NCBI RefSeq assembly: GCF_005377625.1
Contig: NZ_CP040098.1
Coordinates: 806,001-870,000, forward strand
Direction of reading: 5' to 3'
DNA: 64,000 nucleotides
Source of the DNA: Desulfoglaeba alkanexedens ALDC
GTDB lineage: Bacteria; Desulfobacterota; Syntrophobacteria; Syntrophobacterales; DSM-9756
Shown here: positions 24,363 through 35,440 of the stretch, in pieces
Layout: each line of letters begins with the position of its first letter
Numbering within the stretch: the first letter of the stretch is position 1
Program-made: the position numbers and the translations under genes
The notes under the pieces: model-generated
What the model saw: the letters and a program-made list of their open reading frames with translations, nothing else
The model's database searches: none
Told to the model about the DNA's origin: nothing

Positions 24363-25447
24363 GGGACCGGCGCCTCCCCGGACTCTGGAAGAAGGCGCAT
24401 GATGTCGTTGTAAAACACGAAGACCATGAGCAGTATGAGCACAAACATGCCCACCTTCTGCGCCATTTCCATCTTTCGCACGCTGATGGGACGCCGGAGC
24501 ACCGCTTCCAGCAGGAAAAAGAAGATATGACCGCCGTCCAGGACGGGGATGGGCAGCAGGTTGAGAATCGCCAGGTTGACGCTGATGAGCGCCGTGAAAT
24601 GGATCAGGTGAAGCAGCCCTTCCTGGGCCTGCTGCCCCGCCAGCTGGGCGATCATGATGGGCCCGCCCAAGGTTTCCATGGGGAGCACCCTCTGAATCAG
24701 CTTCACCACGGTGAGGAGGAAGAGCTTGCTCAGGTTCCAGGTTTGCACCAGGCTGTAGTATCCGGCAAGCAGCGGATTGACCCGGCGCACCTCGAAGTTC
24801 CCGGAAGCCGTGATCCCGATGATGGGCCGCTGAACGGACTCGCCGAAAATGTTTTTCACTTCCCGGACTTCGGGCTCCACCTGGAGCGAAAGGACGTCAT
24901 CCTCCCGGCGGACTTCGAGTGTCAGCACTTCGTTTCCCAGTTCCTCGATGGTCCGCGAAAGCGTATCCCAGTCCTCCACGGGCCTCCCGTTGATGCTCAG
25001 GATCCGGTCGCCTGCCTGCAGGCCCGCCTGTTCGGCCGGAGACCCCGGAGCCACGCCTCCCACTTCGGGGATCAGGGTGGGGATACCGGAAACGGCGAAG
25101 ACCCCCGTGAAAAGCGCCACCGCCAGCACCAGGTTGGCAAGGGGCCCGGCCAGCACTATGGCGAGCCTCCGCCCCACGGGCTGATGGGAGAAACTCCCCG
25201 CCTTGTCCTCCTCGGAAATTTCGTCCTCGGCGTCTTCTCCCAGCATCTTCACGTAGCCGCCCAGAGGTATGAGCGACAGGCAGTAATCGGTGGGCCCGCA
25301 CTGGATCCCGAACACCCGGGGTCCGAAGCCCAACGAAAACCGAAGCACCGTGACCCCCATCCGGCGGGCCACCAGAAAATGCCCCAGTTCGTGGACGAAG
25401 ATCAAAACGCCCAGAACCACGGCGGTCGATACAATCGTAGTCAACAA
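24359..25447 (-). CDS. rseP: site-2 intramembrane protease RseP
   Basis: A 362-residue inner-membrane zinc metalloprotease that cleaves anti-sigma factors and signal-peptide remnants in the envelope-stress response. HELGH is in the first helix (about 20-24). One PDZ domain occupies about 120-200 (VGGVAPGSPAEQAGLQAGDRILSI), and the third-metal-ligand region NLLPIPVLDGGHIFF is near 300. It has one PDZ domain, where E. coli RseP has two. The TTG start has AAGGAGG nine bases upstream. It follows dxr by 30 bases, a common gene order in proteobacteria. Confidence 0.94.
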   Translation of the reverse strand: MLTTIVSTAVVLGVLIFVHELGHFLVARRMGVTVLRFSLGFGPRVFGIQCGPTDYCLSLIPLGGYVKMLGEDAEDEISEEDKAGSFSHQPVGRRLAIVLAGPLANLVLAVALFTGVFAVSGIPTLIPEVGGVAPGSPAEQAGLQAGDRILSINGRPVEDWDTLSRTIEELGNEVLTLEVRREDDVLSLQVEPEVREVKNIFGESVQRPIIGITASGNFEVRRVNPLLAGYYSLVQTWNLSKLFLLTVVKLIQRVLPMETLGGPIMIAQLAGQQAQEGLLHLIHFTALISVNLAILNLLPIPVLDGGHIFFFLLEAVLRRPISVRKMEMAQKVGMFVLILLMVFVFYNDIMRLLPESGEAPVP

Positions 25448-25477
25448 GGGCTCAAGCCTCCTTTTCAGCCTTGAAAC

Positions 25478-26656
25478 TTATCTACACCAGGCGGCCGCAA
25501 GCTTCAACGCCTCCTCCCGCGCCCATCGGTCCGCATCCAGCACCGCCTCCAGTGTGGTCGCCGCTCCCCCCTGGTGGCGATCCAGCAGAGACTCGATCAG
25601 CCGCGGAATGTCCATGAAGGCCAACCGGTGCTCCAGGAAGGCGTGGACCGCCACTTCGTCGGCCGCGTTGAGGACCGCGGGAGCCGTTCCGCCTTCGCGG
25701 CAGGCTTCGTAGGCCAGGCGAAGACACGGAAACCTTTCCATGTCCGGCGGGAAAAAGGTCAACCGGCGCAGTTCGAAGAGATCGAGCACCGGCGCTTCCA
25801 CGGGCAGCCGGTCCGGCCACGTCAGCGCATAGGCGATGGGGATCTTCATATCGGGGACGCCCAGCTGCGCAATCACGCTCCCGTCCACATATTCCACCAT
25901 GGAATGCACGATGCTCTCGGGGTGGACGTGAACCGCGATCCGGTCCGGAGACACGTCGAACAGCCAGCAGGCTTCGATGACTTCCAGGCCCTTGTTCATG
26001 AGGGAAGCCGAATCGACGGTGATTTTCCGGCCCATGGACCAGTTGGGGTGCTTCAAGGCGGCTTCGGGAGTCACCCGGGCCAGCTCTTCGGGTGTCGCCC
26101 GAAGAAACGGCCCGCCGGACGCCGTGAGGAGAATCCGCTTGAGCGCGTTTCTCGGATTTCCCTGGAGCGACTGGAAGATGGCGCTGTGCTCACTGTCCAC
26201 GGGGATAATGTCAACTCCCCGCGCCTTCGCCCGCTCAGTGACCAGCCTCCCGGCCGCGACCAGCGCTTCCTTGTTGGCCAATGCCAGCCGTTTTCCCGCT
26301 TCCACGGCGGCCAGAGTCGGTTCGAGACCGGCCGCTCCGACGATGGCCGATACGACGGTGTCCGCCGCATCCAGAGCCGCCACCTGCCGGTACCCCTCGG
26401 AACCCCAGACGATCTCCGGCCGGTAGTTGCTCCCGCCGAAGAACCTCGCCAGCATGTCGGCCGCCGCCTCGTCCCGGACCGCAGCCACAGCGGGGCGGAA
26501 CCGGTCGATCTGCTCCTTCAGAAGATCCACATTGCATCCCGCAGCAAGCCCCACCACCTGGAAGCGTTCCGGAAACTGGCGCACCACTTCCAGCGTATTT
26601 CGGCCGATACTTCCGGTGCTTCCGAGTACGGAAAGTTTCGTCACCGTCCGGTTCAT
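25478..26656 (-). CDS. dxr: 1-deoxy-D-xylulose-5-phosphate reductoisomerase
   Basis: A 392-residue NADPH-dependent enzyme of the MEP pathway that makes 2-C-methylerythritol 4-phosphate for isoprenoids (quinones, undecaprenyl carrier). The Rossmann start [17 protein letters not shown] and the active-site stretches [16 protein letters not shown] and [17 protein letters not shown] are intact. MNRTVTKL is the start because it overlaps the cdsA stop (ATGA); the longer open frame is the shadow of cdsA. It supplies isoprenoid precursors for the UppS product encoded two genes upstream. Confidence 0.96.
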   Translation of the reverse strand: MNRTVTKLSVLGSTGSIGRNTLEVVRQFPERFQVVGLAAGCNVDLLKEQIDRFRPAVAAVRDEAAADMLARFFGGSNYRPEIVWGSEGYRQVAALDAADTVVSAIVGAAGLEPTLAAVEAGKRLALANKEALVAAGRLVTERAKARGVDIIPVDSEHSAIFQSLQGNPRNALKRILLTASGGPFLRATPEELARVTPEAALKHPNWSMGRKITVDSASLMNKGLEVIEACWLFDVSPDRIAVHVHPESIVHSMVEYVDGSVIAQLGVPDMKIPIAYALTWPDRLPVEAPVLDLFELRRLTFFPPDMERFPCLRLAYEACREGGTAPAVLNAADEVAVHAFLEHRLAFMDIPRLIESLLDRHQGGAATTLEAVLDADRWAREEALKLAAAWCR

Positions 26657-27471
26657 AACGCTTCCAGGAACACCCAGGCCAGGGGAAAGGCGAAAAGCAG
26701 GCTGTCGAGCCGGTCCAGGATTCCGCCGTGGCCTGGAAGCAACGTCCCGGAATCCTTTACACCGGCCATTCGCTTGATCATCGATTCCACCAGGTCCCCC
26801 AACTGACCCACCGCCTCCAAGGCGAACGAAAGAACGACCAGCGGAAGAACCGCGGTGTCGGTAAAGATCAGCCCGAACAGGGTTCCCGCGGCGACGCTCG
26901 CCGCCAGCCCTCCCGCCGAGCCTTCCACCGTCTTTTTGGGACTCACGGCCGCGTAGAGAGGCCGTTTCCCGAAACGCCGGCCGCAATAGTAGGCTCCCAC
27001 GTCCCCCGCCACCACGACCGCCAGCACAAACAACACCCATGCCCTCGGGTTATCGACCCGGCTCAGAAGAATAACAAAAGAGAGGCCATAGGGCACGTAA
27101 AGCCAGCCGAAGACGCACAGAGCCGCCTTCACCAGATCGGCGGCGGTCAGCGGCGGCCGAAAGAGCAGCCAAAGAAAGGTCGAAAAGACGGCGAGCGCCA
27201 GGGCGCCGTGAAGGCCCGCCGCCCCCATGAAAAAGGCTCCGGCGGGCAGAAGCGGAGCCCCCAGAAAGAAAAAAGCCTGCCAATCCCGCGGCAGGCCTTC
27301 CGGCATCACCAGGGCCCGGTATTCCCAAAGGCCCCAAGCGGCGATCACCGGCACCAGGACCGACCAAGTCCACAGAGGCCCGAAAACCAGCACCGCGAGA
27401 AGCGGCACGGCGAGGGCGAGCCCGGTCACCCAGCGCAGCGCGTGCGAACTAAACCTTCCTGAATCCATCAT
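26653..27471 (-). CDS. cdsA: phosphatidate cytidylyltransferase
   Basis: A 272-residue integral membrane enzyme that forms CDP-diacylglycerol for phospholipid synthesis. Seven or eight helices are visible. The family signature appears near the C-terminus as [12 protein letters not shown], then [35 protein letters not shown]. Start MMDSGRF lies nine bases after the uppS stop. Overlaps dxr. Confidence 0.95.
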   Translation of the reverse strand: MMDSGRFSSHALRWVTGLALAVPLLAVLVFGPLWTWSVLVPVIAAWGLWEYRALVMPEGLPRDWQAFFFLGAPLLPAGAFFMGAAGLHGALALAVFSTFLWLLFRPPLTAADLVKAALCVFGWLYVPYGLSFVILLSRVDNPRAWVLFVLAVVVAGDVGAYYCGRRFGKRPLYAAVSPKKTVEGSAGGLAASVAAGTLFGLIFTDTAVLPLVVLSFALEAVGQLGDLVESMIKRMAGVKDSGTLLPGHGGILDRLDSLLFAFPLAWVFLEAL

Positions 27472-27480
27472 GCCGTCCTT

Positions 27481-28221
27481 TCATGGTTCACAGCGGATCT
27501 GCTCCCCGGTTTTCCCGAATCGCCGTTCCCGTCTCTGGTATTCGCGGACGGCCTCGATGAACTGCTCCTCCCGGAAATCGGGCCAGAGTGTCTCGGTGAT
27601 GTACAGTTCCGTGTAAGCCAACTGCCAGAGCAGGAAATTGCTGATGCGGCATTCGCCGCTGGTTCGGATGAGGAGGTCCGGGTCCGGGATGTCGGCCGTG
27701 AAGAGATAGGTCGCGAAAAGTTCCGGCGTCAGGTCTTCAGGGCGCCGGGTTCCATGGTGAACGGCTTCCATCAGCAGCCGGGCGGCCCTGACGATTTCGT
27801 GGCGGCCGCCGTAGTTGAGGGCCAGGTTCACCGTGAGCGCTCGAAACGATGCGGTTTGCGCCACCGCGTTCTGAACTTCCCTCAGCACATCTTCCGGGAT
27901 GCCTTCGGCATCGCCCAGATGGCACACCCGGATTTCCCTTTCCATCAGTTCGGGAAGTTCCGAACGGATGAAGCGCTTGAGCAGCCGCCAGAGCGCCTCC
28001 ACTTCCGTCCGGGGGCGCTGCCAGTTTTCCTTGGAAAAGGCGTAGAGGGTGAGGTAGGGGATGCCGATTTCGCGGCACGAGCGCACCACCGCCCGCACCG
28101 ACTCCGCTCCCGCCTCGTGGCCGGCGACTCGGTTCAGGAGTCGTTTCTGAGCCCATCGGCCGTTTCCATCCATGATGACGGCCACATGGCGGGGGAGCTT
28201 CTGCGGGTCGAGGCGGTGCAT
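27481..28221 (-). CDS. uppS: undecaprenyl diphosphate synthase
   Basis: A 246-residue cis-prenyltransferase that builds the C55 lipid carrier for peptidoglycan and O-antigen. The signature HVAVIMDGNGRWAQKR is near residues 12-27, TLYAFSKENWQRP near 60, NLALNYGGRHEIV in the middle, and the C-terminal motif DPDLLIRTSGECRISNFLLWQLAYTELY is present. Sits 11 bases after frr in the operon. Confidence 0.96.
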   Translation of the reverse strand: MHRLDPQKLPRHVAVIMDGNGRWAQKRLLNRVAGHEAGAESVRAVVRSCREIGIPYLTLYAFSKENWQRPRTEVEALWRLLKRFIRSELPELMEREIRVCHLGDAEGIPEDVLREVQNAVAQTASFRALTVNLALNYGGRHEIVRAARLLMEAVHHGTRRPEDLTPELFATYLFTADIPDPDLLIRTSGECRISNFLLWQLAYTELYITETLWPDFREEQFIEAVREYQRRERRFGKTGEQIRCEP

Positions 28222-28232
28222 TCAGGGGGCCC

Positions 28233-28790
28233 TCAGACTTCCAGGATTTCCTTCTCCTTGGCGGCGCTCAATTCGTCCACCTTCTTGATGAAGTCGTCGG
28301 TGATCTTCTGGACTTCTTCCTGGGCCTTGAAGGCGTCGTCTTCGGAAATCTCTTTTTCCTTTTTGAGGTCCTTGATCATTTCGTTGGCGTCGCGGCGTAC
28401 GTTTCGAACCGCCACCTTGGCTTCCTCGGCCATCTTCTTGACCAGCTTCACCAGGTCGCGCCGCCTTTCCTCGGTGAGCGGCGGGATGTTGATCCGGATT
28501 ATCTTGCCGTCGTTCATGGGCGTGAGCCCCAGTTCCGACTTGAGGATCGCCTTTTCCACTTCACCGATGGCCGACTGGTCCCAAGGCTGGATCAGGATCA
28601 GGCGCGGTTCCGGAACCGACAGCGTAGCCAGCTGATTCAGCGGGGTGGACGCCCCGTAATAGTCCACCCGAATGCCCTCCAACAGGGAAACCGAAGCCCG
28701 GCCCGTCCGCAGCCGCTTGAAGTCTTTCTCAAGGTTGGCGATCACCTTGTTCATCCGGTCCTTGCAATCCTCGTACACGTCATTCAGCAT
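28233..28790 (-). CDS. frr: ribosome recycling factor
   Basis: A 185-residue two-domain protein that splits post-termination ribosomes with EF-G. The family pattern is clear: [31 protein letters not shown]-like central region, [19 protein letters not shown] and [13 protein letters not shown]. Length is exactly typical. Its start lies inside the end of pyrH (11-base overlap), so it is translationally coupled. Confidence 0.97.
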   Translation of the reverse strand: MLNDVYEDCKDRMNKVIANLEKDFKRLRTGRASVSLLEGIRVDYYGASTPLNQLATLSVPEPRLILIQPWDQSAIGEVEKAILKSELGLTPMNDGKIIRINIPPLTEERRRDLVKLVKKMAEEAKVAVRNVRRDANEMIKDLKKEKEISEDDAFKAQEEVQKITDDFIKKVDELSAAKEKEILEV

Positions 28791-29520
28791 GGCCGCTCCC
28801 TTCCACCACCGTGCCCACGGTCTCGCCGAAAATCGCCTTTAGGATGTTTCCCCGTTCCTGCAGGCTGAAAACCACGATGGACATATTGTGTTCCCGAGCC
28901 ATCGAAATCGCCGTGGCGTCCATGACCTTGAGGTGTTTCGCAAGAACTTCATCGTAACCCACGCGGTCGTATCTCACCGCGTTGGGGTCCGTTCGAGGGT
29001 CCGAATCATAAACACCGTCCACCTTGGTGGCCTTCATGATGACTTCCGCCCCGATTTCCGCGGCTCGAAGCGCCGCCGCCGTGTCCGTCGTGAAAAAGGG
29101 AAGGCCTGTCCCGGCAGCGAAAATGACGATCCGCCCCTTTTCCAGGTGCCGGATGGCGCGCCGCCGGATGTAGGGTTCGGCCACTTCCTTCATGTCGATG
29201 GCCGACTGCACACGGGTGACCGCGCCGTGCTTTTCGAGGGCTTGCTGCAGCGCCAAGGCGTTCATGACCGTGGCCAGCATCCCCATGGTGTCGGCCGTGG
29301 CCCGGTCCATGCCCCGCGATGCGGCGGAAACCCCGCGGAAGATGTTTCCACCCCCGATGACCACCGCCGTTTCCACCCCCATCCGGTGCACTTCCGCGAT
29401 CTCTTCCGCAATCCGGTCGATGACCCGCGGTTCGATGCCGTAGGCGCTGTCGCCCATGAGCGCTTCCCCGCTCAGTTTCAGCAGGATCCGCCGGTATCGG
29501 GGCGTGCGTCCGCCGGTCAT
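28780..29520 (-). CDS. pyrH: UMP kinase
   Basis: A 246-residue hexameric UMP kinase of the amino-acid-kinase fold that phosphorylates UMP to UDP; regulated by GTP and UTP in relatives. Motifs are [40 protein letters not shown], and [22 protein letters not shown] at 29520 overlaps the tsf stop (TGATG); an alternative GTG is one codon upstream. Gene order tsf-pyrH-frr is the widespread bacterial one. Confidence 0.97.
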   Translation of the reverse strand: MTGGRTPRYRRILLKLSGEALMGDSAYGIEPRVIDRIAEEIAEVHRMGVETAVVIGGGNIFRGVSAASRGMDRATADTMGMLATVMNALALQQALEKHGAVTRVQSAIDMKEVAEPYIRRRAIRHLEKGRIVIFAAGTGLPFFTTDTAAALRAAEIGAEVIMKATKVDGVYDSDPRTDPNAVRYDRVGYDEVLAKHLKVMDATAISMAREHNMSIVVFSLQERGNILKAIFGETVGTVVEGSGHAE

Positions 29521-30116
29521 CACTCGGCGCCCAGCGCGTAGCGGGTGAATCGGCGAATGACCACACGTTCGCCGGTCTTGGCGACGAGTTCGTTCAGGTA
29601 ATCCTGGATGGTCTTGTCCGGATCCTTGACGAAGGATTGCTCCAGCAACACGTTTTCTTCATAGAACTTCCGCAGCCGGCCTTCCACCATCTTCTCGATA
29701 ATGTTTTCCGGCTTTCCGGACTCCCTCGCCTGCTCCACGTAAATCGCCCGTTCCCTCTCGACGATCTCCTGCGGGACGTCTTCCCGTTCAATCCCCAGAG
29801 GGCTGGTGGCCGCAATCTGCATGGCCACGTCTTTTACGAACTCCTGAAAGGCCTCGCTTCGAGCCGCAAAGTCGGTTTCGCAGTTCACTTCAACGAGCAC
29901 GCCGATCCGGCCGCCCGCGTGGATGTAAGCGTGGATCAGGCCTTCGCCGGCGGCTTTCCCGGCCCGCTTCATAGCCGTGGCCAGCCCTTTCTTGCGCAAA
30001 AGATCCACCGCTTTTTCCATGTCGCCGTTCGTTTCCTGCAACGCTTTCTTGCAGTCCATCATGCCGGCGTTCGTCTTCTCCCTCAAATCGCGTACCATGG
30101 CTGCCGTGATTTCCAA
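29520..30116 (-). CDS. tsf: elongation factor Ts
   Basis: A 198-residue short form of EF-Ts, the nucleotide exchange factor for EF-Tu. The N-terminal UBA-like domain [26 protein letters not shown] is diagnostic, followed by the core domain with [11 protein letters not shown]. It lacks the long second subdomain of E. coli EF-Ts, as do many thermophile and delta homologues. Initiation is at TTG, with AAGGAGGA placed correctly upstream; no better ATG exists. Confidence 0.96.
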   Translation of the reverse strand: MEITAAMVRDLREKTNAGMMDCKKALQETNGDMEKAVDLLRKKGLATAMKRAGKAAGEGLIHAYIHAGGRIGVLVEVNCETDFAARSEAFQEFVKDVAMQIAATSPLGIEREDVPQEIVERERAIYVEQARESGKPENIIEKMVEGRLRKFYEENVLLEQSFVKDPDKTIQDYLNELVAKTGERVVIRRFTRYALGAE

Positions 30117-30183
30117 AGAACTCCTCCTTCCAACAGTTGATTCATCGCGGCGAGGGCCCTGAAACCTATTCCCGGACAGGCTC

Positions 30184-31011
30184 CTAGGCTTCAGCCTCTC
30201 TGTCCCCGCTCACCGGATTGACGATTTCCACCTCCGGGCCGCCCTCTTCTTCTCGCAGGAGCTGCCCCGCCGGCACCTCCTCCATCGCCTCCGCTTCCTT
30301 GTCGTGAACCGCCTGCCGCTCTTCTTCGTACCGCTGGCGGCCCTCGATGCAGGCGTCCGCGATCTTCGAAGTCACCAGCTTGATGGAACGAATGGCGTCG
30401 TCGTTTCCGGGGATGGGATAGTCGATGAGATCCGGGTCGCAGTTGGTATCCACCACGGCGACCACCGGGATGCCGAGCCGATTAGCCTCCGCGACGGCGA
30501 TCTTTTCCCTCTGCGTGTCCACCACGTACACCACCCCGGGAGGCCGCGTCATGTGCTTGATGCCGCCCAGGTTCCGTTCCAGCTTCTCCCGCTCGCGCTG
30601 CAGTCCCAGGGCTTCCTTCTTGGTGAACCGGTTGACGCTGCCGTCTTCAAACATGGCGTCCAGTTCCTTCAGGCGGTCGATGCGCAGCTTGATGGTCTTG
30701 AAGTTGGTGAGCATACCGCCCAGCCAGCGATGGTTCACGTAGTACATGCCGCAGCGCTCGGCTTCCTGGGCGATGGTGTCCTGAGCCTGCCGCTTGGTGC
30801 CCACAAACAGCACGGACTCTCCAGCGGCCGTCGCGTCCACCACGAACTGATAGGCGGTGCGGAAAAGTTTGACGGTCCGCTGAAGATCGATGATATAGAT
30901 CCCGTTGCGGGCTCCGAAAATGTACGGTTTCATTTTGGGGTTCCACCGGCGGGTCTGGTGGCCGAAATGAACCCCGGCTTCCAACAGCTGCTTCATGGTG
31001 ATGACTGCCAT
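30184..31011 (-). CDS. rpsB: 30S ribosomal protein S2
   Basis: A 275-residue S2 protein with the family blocks [50 protein letters not shown] and [17 protein letters not shown]. The C-terminal extension after about 235 is acidic ([20 protein letters not shown]) and variable in the family. First gene of the 10.6-kb operon; tsf follows after a 67-base spacer. Confidence 0.97.
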   Translation of the reverse strand: MAVITMKQLLEAGVHFGHQTRRWNPKMKPYIFGARNGIYIIDLQRTVKLFRTAYQFVVDATAAGESVLFVGTKRQAQDTIAQEAERCGMYYVNHRWLGGMLTNFKTIKLRIDRLKELDAMFEDGSVNRFTKKEALGLQREREKLERNLGGIKHMTRPPGVVYVVDTQREKIAVAEANRLGIPVVAVVDTNCDPDLIDYPIPGNDDAIRSIKLVTSKIADACIEGRQRYEEERQAVHDKEAEAMEEVPAGQLLREEEGGPEVEIVNPVSGDREAEA

Positions 31012-31116
31012 ACCGTCCTCCTTCTGGTTGAATCCTCCACCCCGAAGACCCGGGATCGCCGTTCACCGGGCACCAAAGGATCACGCGGGGTGTGCGATCT
31101 GGTTGTTAACCGAGTT

Positions 31117-31145
31117 TCTCTATCACACGGCCCTAGGCCATGCAA
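31117..31145 (-). promoter_or_regulatory. likely sigma-70 promoter of the rpsB operon
   Basis: On the minus strand TTGCAT, a 17-base spacer and TAGAGA lie about 105 bases before the rpsB start. Spacing is ideal and the hexamers are fair. The long untranslated leader would fit S2 autoregulation, but no S2-binding structure was confirmed. Confidence 0.4.
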
Positions 31146-31171
31146 CCTGAAAAGAAAAGAGGCGCCTTCAA

Positions 31172-32014
31172 ATGAGCGGGCTTGTGGATCTGGAAGCGCT
31201 GGAAGCGCTGGTGCGAAGAGCGGCTGATGCCATTTTGGAAGTCTACCGCGGGACCTTCGACGTGGAACACAAGGAAGACCGATCGCCGCTCACGGTCGCC
31301 GACACCCGGTCCCACCGGATCCTGGCCGACGGACTCAAAGCGCTGACTCCCGGCATCCCCGTCCTGTCCGAAGAAGGAAAACACGTAGCCTATGCGCACC
31401 GAAGGCACTGGGAACGCTTCTGGCTCGTGGACCCGCTGGACGGCACCAAGGAATTCATCAAACGAAACGGCGAATTCACGATCAACGTGGCTCTTGTCGA
31501 AGGCCGCCTGCCGATTCTGGGAATCATCCACGTGCCCGTCGCGGATCTCTTCGCCGTAGGGGACGTGCGCCGAGGCGGTGAGATCAGAGGCCCCGATGGC
31601 TTCCGCCCCCTGGCGATCGCCAAGGATCCGCCCGCGGAAGGAGTGCGCGTGGTCCGGAGTCGTTCCCACGCATCGCCCGATCTCGAGCGATTGCTGGAAA
31701 CGCTTCCCGGCCACCGGGTGGTGAGCAAGGGAAGCGCCCTCAAGTTCATCGCTCTGGCCGCGGGAGAAGCCGATTTCTATCCGCGCACGGGCCCGACCTG
31801 CGAATGGGACACGGCGGCCGGTCAAGCCCTGGTTACGGCGGCGGGCGGCGTGGTGGTCGATTTCCACGGAAACCCGCTCACATACAACAAACCGGACCTG
31901 CTGAACGGCCCGTTCCTCGCGGCCCCAAGCCTGAAGTGGCTCGAAGCGACCGGCATCCTCGCCCGGGCGGCTCGCCTTCCACTTCATTCCGCACACACCG
32001 ACCCTTCCGGATAG
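31172..32014 (+). CDS. cysQ: 3'(2'),5'-bisphosphate nucleotidase
   Basis: A 280-residue inositol-phosphatase-fold enzyme that hydrolyses PAP to AMP after sulfate assimilation or carrier-protein modification. Metal site motifs are EDRSPLTVADTRSH, LSEEGK, LVDPLDGTKEFIKRNGEFTIN, and the late WDTAAGQALVTAAGG. An AGAGGCG site precedes the ATG. It is divergent from rpsB and convergent with comF, whose 3' end overlaps its own by 31 bases. Confidence 0.92.
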   Translation: MSGLVDLEALEALVRRAADAILEVYRGTFDVEHKEDRSPLTVADTRSHRILADGLKALTPGIPVLSEEGKHVAYAHRRHWERFWLVDPLDGTKEFIKRNGEFTINVALVEGRLPILGIIHVPVADLFAVGDVRRGGEIRGPDGFRPLAIAKDPPAEGVRVVRSRSHASPDLERLLETLPGHRVVSKGSALKFIALAAGEADFYPRTGPTCEWDTAAGQALVTAAGGVVVDFHGNPLTYNKPDLLNGPFLAAPSLKWLEATGILARAARLPLHSAHTDPSG

Positions 32015-32841
32015 ACGGAGGAAGCCGATTTCTTGTGAAATCTATGTTTCGGGATGGATCGGGCCACCGTGAGGGCGATCACCGCCGAGGCCCCGGCCTT
32101 TTTCAAGGTGCGGGCACATTCGTTCAGGGTCGTTCCCGTGGTGAAGACATCGTCCACCAAAAGGACCGTTCGCCCTTCGACCTCTCCGGGATGCTTCACG
32201 GTGAAGGCACCCTTCACGTTTTCCAGTCGATCGGCCCGTTGGAGTCGGGTTTGGGGTTCGGTCCAGCGGTTTCTTTCGAGGGCGTCGAGGCGGCAGGGTT
32301 TGGGTAAGCGCCTGGCGAGAGCCCGAGCGAGGAGGCTCGACTGGTTGAACCCGCGGTGACGCAGGCGCCGCCGGTGAAGCGGCACCGCGATGACGAGGTC
32401 CACCCGGTCGTTCCACGGATCCCGCGCGATGGCCTCGAACAGGAGTTCCGAAAGGGCGGGAACCCAGGACAGCTTCCCGCCGAATTTGAGCTGCAGGATG
32501 CCTTGCCGGACTTTACCTTCGTAGAAGACCGCCGACCGGGCGGCGTCGAAAACATGATTTCCTCCGATGCAGTCCCCGCACCAGGCGTCTTCCCGATCTT
32601 TCGGCGCCGAAAGGTAAGGGACCCCGCAGATGGGGCACCACGGAGGTTGGATCCAGGGGAGTTCGTCCCAGCACGGGCCGCACCAGAAGGCGCCCGGGCG
32701 GATCCGCCCCATGTCTCCGCAGCCGACGCATTGGCTGGGAAACAAAAGGTCGCCGATTCCGGCGGCGACTTCCTTCAGCATCCGCCGCCGGCTCGAGCGT
32801 CCCGCCGCACCTCTTTCAGTCCATCCGCTCCACCACGGCAT
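31984..32841 (-). CDS. comF: ComF-family phosphoribosyltransferase-like protein
   Basis: A 285-residue ComF/GntX family protein. It has an N-terminal double zinc finger (CVGCGDMG...CGPCW and CPICG...CGDCIG) followed by a PRTase fold with the PRPP-binding motif [17 protein letters not shown]. ComF proteins help DNA uptake in competent bacteria; a dprA gene is also in this window. The start is uncertain: 32841 overlaps the icd end by 26 bases, and an internal ATG at 32781 (MLKEVAAG) matches the usual family start better but has a weak ribosome-binding site. Confidence 0.88.
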   Translation of the reverse strand: MPWWSGWTERGAAGRSSRRRMLKEVAAGIGDLLFPSQCVGCGDMGRIRPGAFWCGPCWDELPWIQPPWCPICGVPYLSAPKDREDAWCGDCIGGNHVFDAARSAVFYEGKVRQGILQLKFGGKLSWVPALSELLFEAIARDPWNDRVDLVIAVPLHRRRLRHRGFNQSSLLARALARRLPKPCRLDALERNRWTEPQTRLQRADRLENVKGAFTVKHPGEVEGRTVLLVDDVFTTGTTLNECARTLKKAGASAVIALTVARSIPKHRFHKKSASSVYPEGSVCAE

Positions 32842-34051
32842 GGGCGAATTCCGAACACTTCACCTCGCGCGCCCCTTCCATCTGGCGCGCCAGGTCGTAG
32901 GTCACCACCTTGTCGCTAACGGTGCGTTGCAGGGCTCGCTCCACACAGTCGGCCGCCTCGTTCCACCCGATATGTTGGAGCAGCATCACGCCGGAAAGGA
33001 TGAGCGAACCCGGGTTGACCTTGTCCAGGCCGGCGTACTTGGGGGCGGTTCCGTGGGTGGCTTCGAAAAGGGCGCACCGGTCACCGATGTTGGCGCCGGG
33101 GGCCATTCCCAGCCCACCCACCTGGGCGGCTAGGGCGTCCGAAAGGTAGTCGCCGTTGAGGTTCGGTGTCGCGAGCACGTGATACTCTTCGGGACGAAGG
33201 AGCGCCTGCTGGAACATGGCGTCCGCGATCCGATCCTTGACGACGATACGCCCGGCGGGCGGTTTTCCGCCGTGCGTTTCGTAGACCTCCGATTCGGAAA
33301 CCGTGCGGTCCGCAAATTCCCGGGAAGCCAGCGCGTAGCCCCATTCGCGGAAGGCGCCTTCGGTGAACTTCATGATGTTTCCCTTGTGAACCAGAGTGAC
33401 CGAAGGAAGACCCCGGTCCAGGGCGTACCGGACGGCCCGGCGGACCAGCCGTTCCGTGCGCAGGCGGCTCATGGGCTTGATCCCCACCGCGCTTTCTTCC
33501 GGAAGATCCACTCCGAAGCTTTCCTTGAGAAATCGGGCGATCCGGATCGCCTCGTCTGAACCGGCCGGCCATTCGATCCCCGCGTAGACGTCTTCGGTGT
33601 TTTCCCGAAAGACCACCATGTTCACCCGCTCGGGATGCTTCATGGGAGAAGGCATCCCCGCGTAGTAGCGGACCGGCCGCACACAGGCGTAGAGATCGAG
33701 CACCTGGCGGAGCGTCACGTTGAGGCTCCGGATGCCTCCACCGACGGGCGTGGTGAGCGGCCCTTTGATGGCCACCACGCACCGCTCGATCCCGCGCAGG
33801 GTCTCCTCGGGAAGCCATTCGCCCGTTTCCTTGAGGGCCTTTTCCCCCGCAAGCAGTTCTTGCCAGTGGATCTTTCGGTCCGTTCCATAGGCTTTCTCAA
33901 CGGCTCCTTCCAGAACGATCCGCGTGGCCCGCCAGATGTCGGGCCCGGTTCCGTCGCCTTCGATGAAGCCGATCCTGGGTTCGGGCGGGACCGACAGTCG
34001 CCCGGATGTGTTCACGGTGATCCATGCCGCGCCATTGCCGTGACTGCTCAT
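32816..34051 (-). CDS. icd: isocitrate dehydrogenase (NADP type)
   Basis: A 411-residue decarboxylating dehydrogenase of the TCA cycle, oxidising isocitrate to 2-oxoglutarate. Clear are [14 protein letters not shown], the substrate site [64 protein letters not shown] and [15 protein letters not shown] preference is inferred from overall similarity to the E. coli type. The start MSSHGNGA is supported by GAGGGG nine bases upstream; the longer frame enters prmA. Lies between prmA and comF on the same strand. Confidence 0.94.
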   Translation of the reverse strand: MSSHGNGAAWITVNTSGRLSVPPEPRIGFIEGDGTGPDIWRATRIVLEGAVEKAYGTDRKIHWQELLAGEKALKETGEWLPEETLRGIERCVVAIKGPLTTPVGGGIRSLNVTLRQVLDLYACVRPVRYYAGMPSPMKHPERVNMVVFRENTEDVYAGIEWPAGSDEAIRIARFLKESFGVDLPEESAVGIKPMSRLRTERLVRRAVRYALDRGLPSVTLVHKGNIMKFTEGAFREWGYALASREFADRTVSESEVYETHGGKPPAGRIVVKDRIADAMFQQALLRPEEYHVLATPNLNGDYLSDALAAQVGGLGMAPGANIGDRCALFEATHGTAPKYAGLDKVNPGSLILSGVMLLQHIGWNEAADCVERALQRTVSDKVVTYDLARQMEGAREVKCSEFAHAVVERMD

Positions 34052-34064
34052 GCGATGCTTCCCC

Positions 34065-34952
34065 TCATTCCCGTTTGAAAGCCAACAGGCACCATTCCCC
34101 GTCCCTCTCATCTTCGAGGAAATCCAAACCCTGCCGTTGGTAGGCCGACCGGACCGCGTCCGCCTGTTCCAGGAGGATCCCGCTCAACGCCAGCCGCCCC
34201 GGGGACGCGACCCGCTCCGCCAGATCTTCGGCCATGGCCGCAAGCAGGTTCGCCTGGATGTTGGCCACCACCACGTCGAATCGTTCCTTCACGTCGGCCA
34301 CCGTCCCACAGCGCAGTTCTACACCGGCGCAAGCCGGATTTTCACGCCGGTTTGCGAGCGCCGATTCCACGGCTTGCGGGTCGGGGTCGATGCCGAGCAC
34401 GCGCCCAAATCCAAGAAGGGCTCCAGCGAAAGCGAGGATGCCCGTGCCGGTTCCCACGTCGAAAAGTGACCCGCCGTGGAGCCCTTCCTTGGAAACGGCC
34501 TGTTCTTCCAGCCACCGGAGGCAGAGCCGCGTGGTTTCGTGGTGGCCCGTTCCGAAGGCTTGGCCCGGGTCGATCCGAATCACCAGATCCTGGGGCTGCG
34601 CCGCCACCTGTTCCCAGGTGGGGGCGATCACGAGTCGGCGGCCGACCCTCAAGGGCTTGAAATGTCGCTTCCATTCCCCCGCCCAATCGGAACCGGAAAA
34701 GGCCGAAACGTGATAGCCCTTCGGGGTCCGGGATCCCAGGAAGAGACGCACTTCTTCCAGGATGCTCCCCAGCCGGCCTTCGATCTCGGGATCCAGCGGT
34801 TCGGCGTCTTTGCGACGCACGTAGAACCGGACTTCGGTATCCTCCGTCTCCACGCCGATACCCAGGCTTTCAGCGATTTCGTAAGCCAGAAATTCGACCA
34901 CTTCCGGTTCGCACGGAATCCGGACCAGCAACCAGTCAGATCCCTTCGTCAC
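34065..34952 (-). CDS. prmA: ribosomal protein L11 methyltransferase
   Basis: A 295-residue SAM-dependent methyltransferase that trimethylates ribosomal protein L11. It has an N-terminal substrate-recognition domain ([20 protein letters not shown]...). The catalytic domain carries [19 protein letters not shown], the SAM motif [17 protein letters not shown], and [12 protein letters not shown]. The GTG start is fixed by GGAG eight bases upstream. A longer frame would translate family A repeat DNA and is an artefact. icd follows 13 bases after the stop. Confidence 0.93.
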   Translation of the reverse strand: MTKGSDWLLVRIPCEPEVVEFLAYEIAESLGIGVETEDTEVRFYVRRKDAEPLDPEIEGRLGSILEEVRLFLGSRTPKGYHVSAFSGSDWAGEWKRHFKPLRVGRRLVIAPTWEQVAAQPQDLVIRIDPGQAFGTGHHETTRLCLRWLEEQAVSKEGLHGGSLFDVGTGTGILAFAGALLGFGRVLGIDPDPQAVESALANRRENPACAGVELRCGTVADVKERFDVVVANIQANLLAAMAEDLAERVASPGRLALSGILLEQADAVRSAYQRQGLDFLEDERDGEWCLLAFKRE

Positions 34953-34984
34953 ATTCCGTCTCCAGTGAAAGCTTGCTTCTTTCC

Positions 34985-35220
34985 ACCATGTTCCCAAGCT
35001 CCAGCATCCACCTTGTTCCCAAGCTCCAGCTTGGGAACACAACTGTGCAGAAGCTCCAGCTTCGATTCCCATGATGCCGTTTCCAAGCCGGAGCTTGGGA
35101 ACGAGTGGAAAATTCTATTTCCCCTCCCCTTGTGGGAGGGGATTAAGGGGAGGGGGAGAGGGGAGTTTTTTGACCTTCGTTAACCTTTTTGCTTAAGCTC
35201 TCCCCCTTTAGAACGCTACC
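34985..35220. repeat. family A units and a shortened family B element
   Basis: Inverted family A units at about 34990-35105, then a B element at about 35108-35215. It keeps one hairpin (CCCCTCCCCTT...AAGGGGAGGGG) and the outer arm (GACCTTCGTTAACC, then CTTTAGAACGCTACC) but lacks the middle. Positions 35221-35440 hold no gene or signal that I can identify. Confidence 0.7.
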
Positions 35221-35440
35221 AATCCATTACCTTGCTGCAAAAAAACCAGTCACCCCCATTATTGAGAAGATACCTTGCTTCTTTTCAAAGCGCCTCTTAT
35301 GGTGTGCCGGCACGGCGCACGCGGAACCGGAAGCGTCGGAACCATACGATGCGATGGCCGCCCGCGCAGCGGTGCCGCTGAACATAACAGAGTTTTTCCG
35401 AGACTCAATGCAAATGTTGCATGCCACGGAGCGGCCCTCC

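Noticed and set aside
34953-35072. Extended N-terminus of PrmA
   Set aside because: It would be translated from family A repeats; GTG at 34952 has GGAG at the right distance.
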